Origin: Pediococcus sp.
Lineage (GTDB): Bacteria > Bacillota > Bacilli > Lactobacillales > Lactobacillaceae
Reading direction: 5' to 3'
Length of the DNA: 6,617 bases
NCBI GenBank assembly: GCA_022712335.1
Contig: JALAGR010000104.1
Span: forward strand, 1-6,617
In this document: piece by piece, positions 1-6,598 of the stretch
Layout: each line of letters opens with the position of its first letter
Position numbering within the stretch: the stretch's first letter is position 1
Translations under genes and position numbers: made by a program
Notes under the pieces: model-generated
The model's database searches: none
Told to the model about the DNA's origin: nothing
What the model saw: the letters and a program-made list of their open reading frames with translations, nothing else

Positions 1-95
1 ATACTCATCAATTCAATATCCCATTTACGTTTTCCAACGTAAACAAATACACCAAATTGCTTTAAAAGTTGTTGCACATCATAAAGTGTTTTCAT
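1..95 (-). CDS. yqgQ: YqgQ family (DUF910) small protein, 5' part only
   Basis: This is a partial gene that starts at the ATG complementary to 93-95 and is cut by the left edge of the window after 31 codons. The visible protein begins MKTLYDVQQLLKQFGVFVYV and continues with a GKRKWDIELM segment. That matches the N-terminus I know for the short (about 60-75 residue) YqgQ/DUF910 proteins of Bacilli, whose function is unknown. A GAGATGG stretch about 5 bases before the ATG can serve as ribosome binding site. The gene lies 32 bases downstream of the rhomboid gene on the same strand, the same yqgP-yqgQ order as in Bacillus subtilis, where a glucokinase gene (glcK) follows. Co-transcription with the rhomboid gene is inferred from the spacing. 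The family call is from recalled sequence similarity plus synteny; the rest of the gene is outside the window. Confidence 0.85.
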   Translation of the reverse strand, partial: MKTLYDVQQLLKQFGVFVYVGKRKWDIELMS

Positions 96-127
96 AATAC
101 CATCTCAACTAATTTAACAGATTATTC

Positions 128-817
128 CTATGATGTAAACGCTAATTTGAAAAACATCCCCATCATAAGAACGATTAAAATTACACTACCACTGCGTTTC
201 CAGGTTGGAGTTTTGCCAAATTGAGGAAACCCAATCACATACGCTACTAAGAAACCGGCAATTAACCCGCCTAGGTGCGCAACGATGTTCATGTTGGATC
301 CCATCAAGCCACTAACTACTCCTAAAACACTGAATAACAGCATTTGTTTGCCCATGTCGATCAGTGCCGGATAATCTCGATACTGCTCCGCCATCATCAA
401 CCAGACACCAATAATACCAAAAATCGCACCACTGGCTCCTGCTGAAATACTGTTTGGATTTGAAAAAGTTAGACTTGCAAAATTGGCAAAAATTCCTGAA
501 AAAATGTATATCACTAAAAATTTCCAATGACCGATTATTCGTTCTAAAAGCCTACCAATAAAGTATAGCGCAATCATATTAAACAAGATATGCTCAAATC
601 CAATATGAACGAACATTGAGGTAAAAATAGACGAAATCGCTTGACCATTTCTCACAAATGCGGGCACTAAAGCTCCGTGAGTCACTAAAACAGAAATATT
701 AGTGCTCCCGCCAGCTATTGTCAGCCAAAGGAAAACTAGAATATTGATTGCCACAATCGCTTCTGTGACGAACGGTCCATTCCAGATTTGTTTCAAAAAT
801 TGTTTCTGATCACTCAT
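128..817 (-). CDS. Rhomboid family intramembrane serine protease
   Basis: This is a 229-residue polytopic membrane protein. Rhomboids cleave transmembrane segments of substrate proteins inside the lipid bilayer with a Ser-His dyad. The signature elements are present: HIGFEHILFNM (His71, His76, Asn80) in the second membrane segment, GASGAIFG with the nucleophile Ser129, and AHLGG with the catalytic His181. Hydrophobic segments lie at roughly 18-36, 69-90, 98-117, 126-143, 156-172, 176-197 and 209-227, which fits the six-helix core plus one extra C-terminal helix. By position it corresponds to B. subtilis YqgP/GluP, but it lacks that protein's large extra domains (YqgP is about 500 residues with C-terminal TPR repeats), so substrates or adaptor roles need not be shared. 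The Trp-Arg pair usual in the L1 loop is replaced by Ser62-Ser63. The start is supported by AAGGTGA six bases upstream. It lies 30 bases after the cyclo-ligase stop and 32 bases before yqgQ, so it is probably in one operon with both. Its substrate cannot be told from sequence. Confidence 0.94.
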   Translation of the reverse strand: MSDQKQFLKQIWNGPFVTEAIVAINILVFLWLTIAGGSTNISVLVTHGALVPAFVRNGQAISSIFTSMFVHIGFEHILFNMIALYFIGRLLERIIGHWKFLVIYIFSGIFANFASLTFSNPNSISAGASGAIFGIIGVWLMMAEQYRDYPALIDMGKQMLLFSVLGVVSGLMGSNMNIVAHLGGLIAGFLVAYVIGFPQFGKTPTWKRSGSVILIVLMMGMFFKLAFTS

Positions 818-847
818 TAAAAATCACCTTTTTCAAAAAGAACGTTT

Positions 848-1411
848 TTAGCGTTCAAATTGAATTCCTTTTTCAGTAATGATTTTTTCCAATGGAACAT
901 CAAAATCCTCAACATCCCATTCTGGTTTTGAATAAATTTGTTCTGAAAATGCTAAAACAATTTTATCGGCATCCGTTTTACGAAGATAACGATCGTAGTA
1001 TCCTGCACCAAAACCTAGACGATATCCCTCAGTAATTTCGTATGATAGTCCTGGAACTACAATAACATCTAATCGTTCAGGTTGAACCACTTCTCCATCT
1101 ATCGGCTCAAGAATCCCAAAAAACTTAGGTTGCATTTGTGTACTTGGATCGTATCGAACAAATTCCATTTGGTGATTTGGCAGTGTGCGTGGAATATAGA
1201 CGTTTTTAGCTTCTTTAATCAGTTGCTGAACAATTGGTTCAGTATCTAATTCAAAGCCATTACTCATTGTAATAGCGATATTCTGAGCCCGTTGCACCTC
1301 AGCTTGATCAAAAAAGTTCTTGGTAATAATTTCTTCTTTCGTACTCTTAGTCTTCACATCAATTTGTTTCAAGCATTCGATTTGTTTTTGTCTAAACTCA
1401 TTTTTATTCAT
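848..1411 (-). CDS. yqgN: 5-formyltetrahydrofolate cyclo-ligase (methenyl-THF synthetase)
   Basis: This 187-residue cytoplasmic enzyme belongs to the 5-FCL family, which uses ATP to convert 5-formyltetrahydrofolate to 5,10-methenyltetrahydrofolate and so returns stored folate to the one-carbon pool. Family features seen are the basic N-terminus (MNKNEFRQKQ, with the early K and R residues), the GILEP segment at 99-103, VVPGLSY at 118-124, the glycine-rich signature GFGAGYYDR at 133-141, and the C-terminal DVPLEKIITE at 171-180. Length is normal for the family. I chose the ATG complementary to 1409-1411 because it has a GGGGGA ribosome binding site six bases upstream and begins at the expected N-terminus. 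An in-frame ATG ten codons further upstream (complement of 1439-1441) has no such site, overlaps a candidate -10 box and would add residues unlike the family. Downstream is the rhomboid gene 30 bases away; upstream is rpmG, separated by a terminator. This matches the B. subtilis rpmGA-yqgN-yqgP order. Confidence 0.95.
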   Translation of the reverse strand: MNKNEFRQKQIECLKQIDVKTKSTKEEIITKNFFDQAEVQRAQNIAITMSNGFELDTEPIVQQLIKEAKNVYIPRTLPNHQMEFVRYDPSTQMQPKFFGILEPIDGEVVQPERLDVIVVPGLSYEITEGYRLGFGAGYYDRYLRKTDADKIVLAFSEQIYSKPEWDVEDFDVPLEKIITEKGIQFER

Positions 1412-1436
1412 TTTATTCCCCCAAAGGACCACTTTA

Positions 1437-1467
1437 ATCATATAAAAAAGACCAGAAGCAACAGCAA
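1437..1467 (-). promoter_or_regulatory. Candidate promoter for the yqgN-rhomboid-yqgQ operon
   Basis: On the minus strand a TATGAT box (complement of 1437-1442, five of six matches to TATAAT) is preceded 19 bases upstream by TTGCTG (complement of 1462-1467, three of six matches to TTGACA). A start about seven bases downstream would leave a leader of roughly 20 bases carrying the GGGGGA ribosome binding site of the cyclo-ligase gene. The -35 box lies in the loop of the rpmG terminator hairpin. The spacing is longer than ideal and the -35 is weak, so this is tentative. Partial read-through from rpmG is the alternative way to express the operon. Confidence 0.3.
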
Positions 1468-1486
1468 AATGCAGTCTTCCAGCCTT
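1444..1486 (-). terminator. Rho-independent terminator after rpmG
   Basis: Read on the minus strand, AGGCTGGAAG (complement of 1476-1485) can pair with CTTCTGGTCT (complement of 1449-1458) over ten base pairs, three of them G-U wobbles, around a 17-base loop. A run of T residues follows directly (complement of 1444-1449). The left arm begins nine bases past the rpmG stop codon. Because the pairing relies on G-U wobbles, it is weaker when read on the plus strand, so the direction is clear. It probably ends the rpmG transcript, perhaps incompletely, ahead of the cyclo-ligase gene. Confidence 0.7.
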
Positions 1487-1494
1487 AATTACGA

Positions 1495-1644
1495 TTATTT
1501 TGTTTCTTTGTGTAATGTAACTTTGCGTTCACGAGGGCAATACTTGTTTAGTTCCAAACGATCCGGATTGTTACGTTTGTTCTTGTTTGATAAGTATTGA
1601 CGATTATGGCATTCAGTACATTCTAAAGTAATGTGTACACGCAT
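1495..1644 (-). CDS. rpmG: 50S ribosomal protein L33
   Basis: This 49-residue protein is ribosomal protein L33, a small basic component of the large subunit located near the E site. The diagnostic stretch is [16 protein letters not shown] at 20-35, preceded by the CTEC pair (Cys9, Cys12) and followed by CPRERK (Cys36). The family splits into zinc-binding forms with two CxxC pairs and cysteine-free forms. Here three of the four cysteines are present and the fourth position is Glu39, a state I recall in L33 paralogues of Firmicutes. The start is fixed by a strong GGAGGT seven bases before the ATG complementary to 1642-1644. An in-frame extension up to 1710 exists but has no ribosome site and would add residues foreign to the family. 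It lies 98 bases downstream of the PBP gene with no convincing terminator between them, so read-through is possible. A TACAAT box (complement of 1694-1699) could serve an own promoter but has no good -35 partner. Confidence 0.96.
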
Positions 1645-1742
1645 TGGAATGACCTCCATTAATATATATATTTGAATTCGAAAATCCACTAGCATTGTAC
1701 ATGTTACCACTATTCTCAGGATTTTTCCAGAACCAATTATGA

Positions 1743-3833
1743 TTAATTCGTATTCAAGTTCTGAGCAGCGGTTTCAGACGTTGCCTTAGTTGGATTTGTA
1801 AGTGTTGATTTTGATTGTACATATTTCCAATATGCGGAATAAATCTCCTTAGCTGCCGTCATATTGTCTGATTCTGCATCTAAACCTAGCCCAGGAAGCG
1901 CTAGTACCACAACTACTTGCGGATCGTTAGATGGAGCATATGAAGCTAGTGACAACGTTACTGTTGATTTCCCATTGGTTGTTGTTTGAGCTGTACCTGT
2001 TTTAGCAGATATTCCTGGTGAAATTCCTGCAAGTGGCCCACCAGTTTTATATTTACTTGTACCATGAACAACATCGTATAAACCATCGGTAATCAGTTTC
2101 CGTTGTGCAGAAGTCATATCCACTTGATTCAAAACGGTTGGTGAAGTGGTACTTTGTACAGCACCTAACTTACCATTTTTCTTACTACTTCTAATTTGTT
2201 CTACAACGTGCGGTGCAATTCGATAACCCCCATTGGCAATGGTCGACATGTATTGAGCAACTTGAATTGTTGTGTACGCATCGTAGTTACCAAACGATAA
2301 ATCGAGTGCTTTACCAATATTTGCAGAACCCGTTGGTCCTTTATATCCAGAAGATTCCCCTGGAATATCAATTCCCGTCTTCGTTCCTAAACCAAATTGT
2401 TCGAAGTAACCACGCAATTTACTAAAGACATTTGGATTCATCCCTGATAATCCAGCTCCAGAAGAATAATTAAATCCTCCCTCTTTCATTGCCAGTTGCA
2501 TCATGTACGAGTTAGAAGATACTTCCAATGCTTTTGAAGCATCCACTGCCATGTTGGCACTTCCCGAACTATTAAACCAAGAACTCTTCGAACTTGTTCC
2601 AGCTAATTTGATGGGCTTATCAATCAAAGTATTGTTGTCAGTTGAAATCACACCGTCCATCAATGCCCCCGAAATCATGGCACCTTTGTCTAGCGAGACC
2701 ATAACAATCGGTTCGTTAATCGTAGCCAAAGCATTGTCAGTCATTTTACCAGTCGATGGGTTCCGATCTGCTCCCGCAAGAGCAATCACGGCACCCGTCT
2801 TTGGATTCATTACCACCGCATAACCACCTGTGGATTGACCTCCGGCATTTTGCGAAGCTTCTTTCATAATCTTTTGAACTTTTTCTTGGAACTTAGAATT
2901 GATCGTCAAGACAAGGTTATCACCTTTTTTACCAGCATACTGTTGAACCCGCTTAACAATTTGACCACCAGAACTAACTTGAACCGCCGTTTGCGATTTA
3001 GTTCCTTTTAGCACTGATTCGTATTGTTTTTCAAGGTAACTTTGACCCACACTGTCGTTTCGTGCATAGCCTTCAGCTAATAGTGTGTTGACTTCATCGC
3101 TAGGTAATCCAGTCTTCGAACTACTTACTGTCCCTGTAAGTGACTTGATATCATCACCACCAGGATAGCTCCGTGTCCAACTTGTCGAAATTTTAACTCC
3201 CGGCATTTCAGAAAGATGTTCCCCAATTTTAGATAATTCTTGGCTTGAAACATTTGTTTCTTTGATATAAACCGTAGATAGTTGGTAAGCTCCGCTCATA
3301 ATTTTAAAAATGCGAGCGGCATTCTCTTCTTTCGAACTTAGTTTAACTTTAGAGCTTTTTATATACTCAATTTCTTTTTCTTGAATCGCTTTACTACTCA
3401 AGTTACTTCGATTGGCGACCTTTTTTTCATAGTATTTACTATTTTTAGAATCTGCTAACAAGTCATTAGCAATATCCGTGCGGGTCAATGTTGTATCATC
3501 AGCTTTAAGATACTTTCCGAGCGAGTTAGCAACATCAAACATGTCTTGCGCTAAAACATTCACACCCTTTGTATACGAAACAGCTTGGTGGGCCGTATTA
3601 CCGACCAGAACTTTTCCGGTGGAATCATAAATCACTCCACGTTGAACATTGTTAGTTTCAACCGTGTTATCAGTTCGATTCACTTCTGCTTGCAGCTTCG
3701 AGCCATACAAAATTTGTAAATACCCTAATTGCCCAACTAATAGTAACAATAGTGCAAAAACAACAAAAAAGATTAAATTCAAACGAAATGGTAATTCACT
3801 TTTTTGTTGACGAAATTTTTTAGGATTTTTCAT
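1743..3833 (-). CDS. pbp2b: Class B penicillin-binding protein (PBP2b-type D,D-transpeptidase)
   Basis: This 696-residue monofunctional transpeptidase should cross-link peptidoglycan stem peptides outside the membrane; PBP2b homologues work with RodA in lateral or peripheral wall elongation. A short basic cytoplasmic tail (1-17) is followed by one membrane anchor (about 18-42). The N-terminal pedestal/dimerisation domain (about 50-310) contains [16 protein letters not shown] (64-79) and [12 protein letters not shown] (261-272), both close to streptococcal PBP2b. The transpeptidase domain (about 335-672) carries the three catalytic motifs: S380-L-D-K383, S439-S-N441 and K611-T-G613. The first is unusual: the common glycine before the serine is Val379 and the residue before the lysine is acidic. 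A Ser/Thr/Asn-rich tail (674-696) ends the protein, and no PASTA repeats are present. The start is the ATG complementary to 3831-3833, with AAAGGAG 11 bases upstream, a somewhat long spacing. The gene is divergent from yfhO. Class assignment is firm; the precise paralogue name is inferred from streptococcal similarity. Confidence 0.94.
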
Positions 3834-3866
3834 TATTTATGTTGCTCCTTTTAAATCACTTCGTTC

Positions 3867-3896
3867 ATTCTACCAGAAAATATATCGGTGTACTAA
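3867..3896 (-). promoter_or_regulatory. Probable promoter of the PBP2b gene
   Basis: On the minus strand a TAGAAT box (complement of 3867-3872) is preceded by TGG, giving an extended -10 of the form TGnTAnAAT. TTAGTA (complement of 3891-3896), three of six matches to TTGACA, lies 18 bases upstream. Transcription would begin about 25-30 bases before the ATG, leaving room for the AAAGGAG ribosome site. The -10 is good and the -35 mediocre, as is common with extended -10 promoters. Confidence 0.5.
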
Positions 3897-3912
3897 TAGT
3901 ATTAACAAAGTC

Positions 3913-3940
3913 TTAAGCATGTTTTGTGCTATCCTATTAT
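3913..3940 (+). promoter_or_regulatory. Candidate promoter of yfhO
   Basis: TATTAT at 3935-3940 matches TATAAT in five of six positions, and TTAAGC at 3913-3918 matches TTGACA in three of six with a 16-base spacer. A start near 3947 would leave a leader of about 20 bases carrying the ribosome site. It is the only reasonable candidate in the 132-base divergent region on this strand, but the -35 is weak. Confidence 0.35.
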
Positions 3941-3965
3941 TATCAATTTAAAGGTTGGGATTCCA

Positions 3966-6587
3966 ATGAATTTTATTAAGAAACATCTGAACTTAATTTT
4001 AAGTGGGTGCATCCCCGCTTGCATCATGTTGGCATATTTTATCTATCGCGGTTTTGCACCATTCGGTTCCTCTAGTTTGCTGACCGTCGATATGGGCCAG
4101 CAATATGTGGCATTTTACGAATACTTTCGTAGTACGATTCTGGGGCATCCCGGTCAATTCTTTTACTCCTTCTCTAACGGATTAGGTGGAGATATGTTTG
4201 GGACTTGGACCTATTATCTTCTTAGTCCCACTAATTTAGTACTTTTATTCTTTAAAAAGGAAAGTGTAACTACCGGGATTTTAGTAGTTACCGTATTAAA
4301 GTACGCTTTAGCTGGACTAACATCTGCAATTTATTTGCAGCATCGTGTTCGTGAAAGCCACGTACAATCAACTCGAGTTGGAATCGCTGGTTTTGCAACA
4401 GCTTATAGCTTAATGGCATTCACAATTGCTAATCAACTTAATCTTTTCTGGCTCGATGCGCCAATTTTACTACCTTTGATCATTCTTGGCTTAGATTATT
4501 TAATCGATCGCGACCAAGTAAAAATTTTCGTAATCACCATGAGTTGCATGCTGATCATTAATTATTATTTTGCTTATATGATCGGTATTTTCACCGTTAT
4601 TTATTTTCTGTGGTACGCCTCGCCCTTGTCATGGACGAAAATTTTTCGCTTTATCCAATCTTGGATTTATGTTCTGATTTTCTCAGCTATATCTTGGATG
4701 CCGACTTTATGGGCTTTGATTCATGGTAAAGCTCAGTATACTGAAAACACTATTAAATGGGCTTTTACATATTCACCGCTGAAAATGCTCACTAAATTAA
4801 TGCCGGGAACCTTTAGTTTCAAACAAATGTCAGACGGTCTTCCCAACATCTACGTTGGAATGTTTGTATTAATGGCATTTATTGCTTACTTCTTTAATAA
4901 AGAAATTGGAATAAAAAGAAGAATTGGTGCATTGGTTGTGACCCTTTTCTTCCTACTTTCATTCTGTTTTACACCGTTAAATTTAGTTTGGCATGCTATG
5001 CAATTTCCTTGGTGGTACGCTTATCGCTTCAGCTTCATCTTTAGCTTCTGGGTAATTATCTTAGCTTTTGAAGGATTGTTGCATCCTATTCGAGAAGCTT
5101 TGCTCAAGCCAATTATTGCTGGTTTAGCAGTCATCAGCATTATTACCTATGTATCAACTAAAAATTTAACAAAAATCAGCGATTTTATGACTAACAACCA
5201 AATTCAATTTGGAGTCATTATTTTCATCGCCGCCGTTATCTTTTGGGTTGGTTTTCAAGCTAAGGAATTCAATCATTTGCTAACACCAATTCTAATTTGC
5301 TTTATGGCAGTTGACTTGTCCGTTAACGCTGTTTGGTCATTGAATCGTATCAGTTACGTGAGCCAGACCGAATTTTCTAAATATAGTGCAGCTGCTCGCT
5401 CTGCTACGAACGAAATCCAAGCTCGAACTACGAACTTTACTCGCATCGGAACCAACTATTCTAGAACTAAGAATGATCCAATTCAGCTTGGCTTCAACGG
5501 TGGATCGAGTTTTAACTCTAATCTAGAAACAAACATGCTAGATATGATGAGTGCACTTGGTCAGCCTACAACATCAGGAAATGTATCTTACATGAATGGA
5601 ACGTTGATTTCCGATGCACTTTTGGATTTTAAATATTGGTCATTTGTCGATGAACAAGCTGCCAATAGTCCTTTTCTAACTAAAAGTGTTCGTCATGATG
5701 TTTTGAAACGCTATCACCGAATTGGCAATACTAAATACGCTGAAAACTATTTAAACCAATATGCACTTCCATTGGGAATCACCACAAGTCAACCTGTAAG
5801 TAACGCGAAAAAAGTTGGTACTCCGCTAGAATATCAATCTAATTTACTACAAAAAATTAGTAATCGTTCTGAAAACCTCTTTACTGATATTACTAATCAA
5901 GCAGGAATTTATTTCTCAAATGTCACTTCGACAACCAATATTAAGAATGGATTATTAACTAAGCAAAAGCTAAACAAGTCAGCTTCGGTAACCTTCGAAT
6001 TTGTACCTAGCAACAACAATCCAATCTATATTACCGCTGGATCTCAATTGTCACACAATAATGCTGATATTTTTGTTAATAACCAGCGAATTTCTGAAGA
6101 TATTGATTACGACCAACCCGTTATTTTGTCCATTGCAGATCAAATGAAGGGCAAAAAAGTACGAATTCAAATCGTTTTGAAGAAACAAAGCTTACTTCTA
6201 TCCGATTTCAGTGTTGCAGAGCTTGGATTTAACACTTTTAAGCAAGATTACCAAGTTGCTAAGACAAACAGTCTAACTAACGTTAAGAACTCTGGAAACG
6301 TTGTTACAGGCGATTTAAACGTTAATGCCAAAAAAACTTATCTTTTTACTTCGATTCCTTATAGTTCAGGATGGCATATTAAAGTAGATGGCAAAAAAAT
6401 TACTAGTTCGAAAGTCGGTAATTATTTCCTAGGGAGTTCAACCAAATTGCCGGCTGGTAAGCACCACGTTAAATTTACTTATATCCCACCTTTCTTCATG
6501 TTAGGTATGACAATTACATGCTTAGGGCTGCTACTCTGGATTTTGATTTTATTCCAACAAAAAAAGATTTTCACTCGTAAAAAGTGA
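3966..6587 (+). CDS. yfhO: YfhO family multi-pass membrane protein (GT-C-like)
   Basis: This is an 873-residue integral membrane protein of the YfhO family. Characterised members in B. subtilis and Listeria take part in sugar modification of lipoteichoic or wall teichoic acid, transferring a sugar from an undecaprenyl-phosphate carrier made by a CsbB/GtcA-type system on the outer face of the membrane. Seen here: a first membrane helix (about 10-28); an outside loop with TVDMGQQYVAFYEYF (40-54) and its conserved Asp42; FYSFSNGLGGDMFGTWTYY (66-84); FWLDAPILLPLIILG (161-175) with Asp164; and FPWWYAYRFSFIFSF (347-361). Many helices run to about residue 460. An outside region of about 370 residues follows, predicted mostly beta, and ends in the family's C-terminal segment (PYSSGWHIKVDGKK, 798-811). 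A last helix (about 842-863) and a basic tail close the protein. Start ATG 3966 has TTGGGA five bases upstream; the in-frame TTG at 3924 overlaps the promoter region. No glycosyltransferase partner is in the window, so the polymer and sugar are unknown. The last codons form part of a terminator. Confidence 0.9.
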   Translation: MNFIKKHLNLILSGCIPACIMLAYFIYRGFAPFGSSSLLTVDMGQQYVAFYEYFRSTILGHPGQFFYSFSNGLGGDMFGTWTYYLLSPTNLVLLFFKKESVTTGILVVTVLKYALAGLTSAIYLQHRVRESHVQSTRVGIAGFATAYSLMAFTIANQLNLFWLDAPILLPLIILGLDYLIDRDQVKIFVITMSCMLIINYYFAYMIGIFTVIYFLWYASPLSWTKIFRFIQSWIYVLIFSAISWMPTLWALIHGKAQYTENTIKWAFTYSPLKMLTKLMPGTFSFKQMSDGLPNIYVGMFVLMAFIAYFFNKEIGIKRRIGALVVTLFFLLSFCFTPLNLVWHAMQFPWWYAYRFSFIFSFWVIILAFEGLLHPIREALLKPIIAGLAVISIITYVSTKNLTKISDFMTNNQIQFGVIIFIAAVIFWVGFQAKEFNHLLTPILICFMAVDLSVNAVWSLNRISYVSQTEFSKYSAAARSATNEIQARTTNFTRIGTNYSRTKNDPIQLGFNGGSSFNSNLETNMLDMMSALGQPTTSGNVSYMNGTLISDALLDFKYWSFVDEQAANSPFLTKSVRHDVLKRYHRIGNTKYAENYLNQYALPLGITTSQPVSNAKKVGTPLEYQSNLLQKISNRSENLFTDITNQAGIYFSNVTSTTNIKNGLLTKQKLNKSASVTFEFVPSNNNPIYITAGSQLSHNNADIFVNNQRISEDIDYDQPVILSIADQMKGKKVRIQIVLKKQSLLLSDFSVAELGFNTFKQDYQVAKTNSLTNVKNSGNVVTGDLNVNAKKTYLFTSIPYSSGWHIKVDGKKITSSKVGNYFLGSSTKLPAGKHHVKFTYIPPFFMLGMTITCLGLLLWILILFQQKKIFTRKK

Positions 6588-6598
6588 AAATCTTTTTT
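6560..6598. terminator. Perfect 16-bp hairpin terminator at the end of yfhO, bidirectional
   Basis: AAAAAAGATTTTCACT at 6560-6575 is the exact inverse complement of AGTGAAAATCTTTTTT at 6583-6598, with a seven-base loop (6576-6582). The T run on the plus strand terminates yfhO. The matching A run in the left arm gives a T run on the minus strand, so it could also stop a convergent gene entering from the right. The left arm and loop encode the last eight residues of YfhO (866-873), and the stop codon TGA (6585-6587) sits inside the right arm. Confidence 0.9.

Noticed and set aside
841..855. Small inverted repeat AACG/CGTT at the end of the cyclo-ligase gene
   Set aside because: Only four base pairs, no strong T run, and the rhomboid ribosome site follows immediately; not a credible terminator.
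1412..1441. Ten-codon N-terminal extension of the cyclo-ligase from an upstream ATG
   Set aside because: No ribosome binding site, residues unlike the family, and it overlaps a likely -10 element; the internal ATG has a good Shine-Dalgarno sequence.
1645..1710. Upstream extension of the L33 reading frame
   Set aside because: The added 22 residues are foreign to L33, and the strong GGAGGT site points to the ATG complementary to 1642-1644.
1645..1742. Terminator between the PBP gene and rpmG, and a zinc (Zur/AdcR) operator before rpmG
   Set aside because: The only hairpin (TTCTGGA with TCC-TG-AGAA) is bulged and lacks a T run; no match to known Zur or AdcR palindromes was found.
2503..2823. 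Plus-strand open frame of 106 codons inside the PBP gene
   Set aside because: Antisense to the well-supported transpeptidase domain, no ribosome site recognised and no family resemblance. The same holds for open frames at 2213-2425 (+), 1292-1600 (+) and 312-527 (-).
3889..3908. Possible WalR-type box (TGTTAA plus a second half-site) upstream of the PBP gene on the minus strand
   Set aside because: One half-site, TGTTAA, fits, but the second position five bases on reads TTAGTA and does not match.
3924..3965. TTG start giving 14 extra residues on YfhO
   Set aside because: It would place the start within the candidate promoter and has no ribosome site; ATG 3966 gives a typical basic N-terminus followed by a membrane helix.
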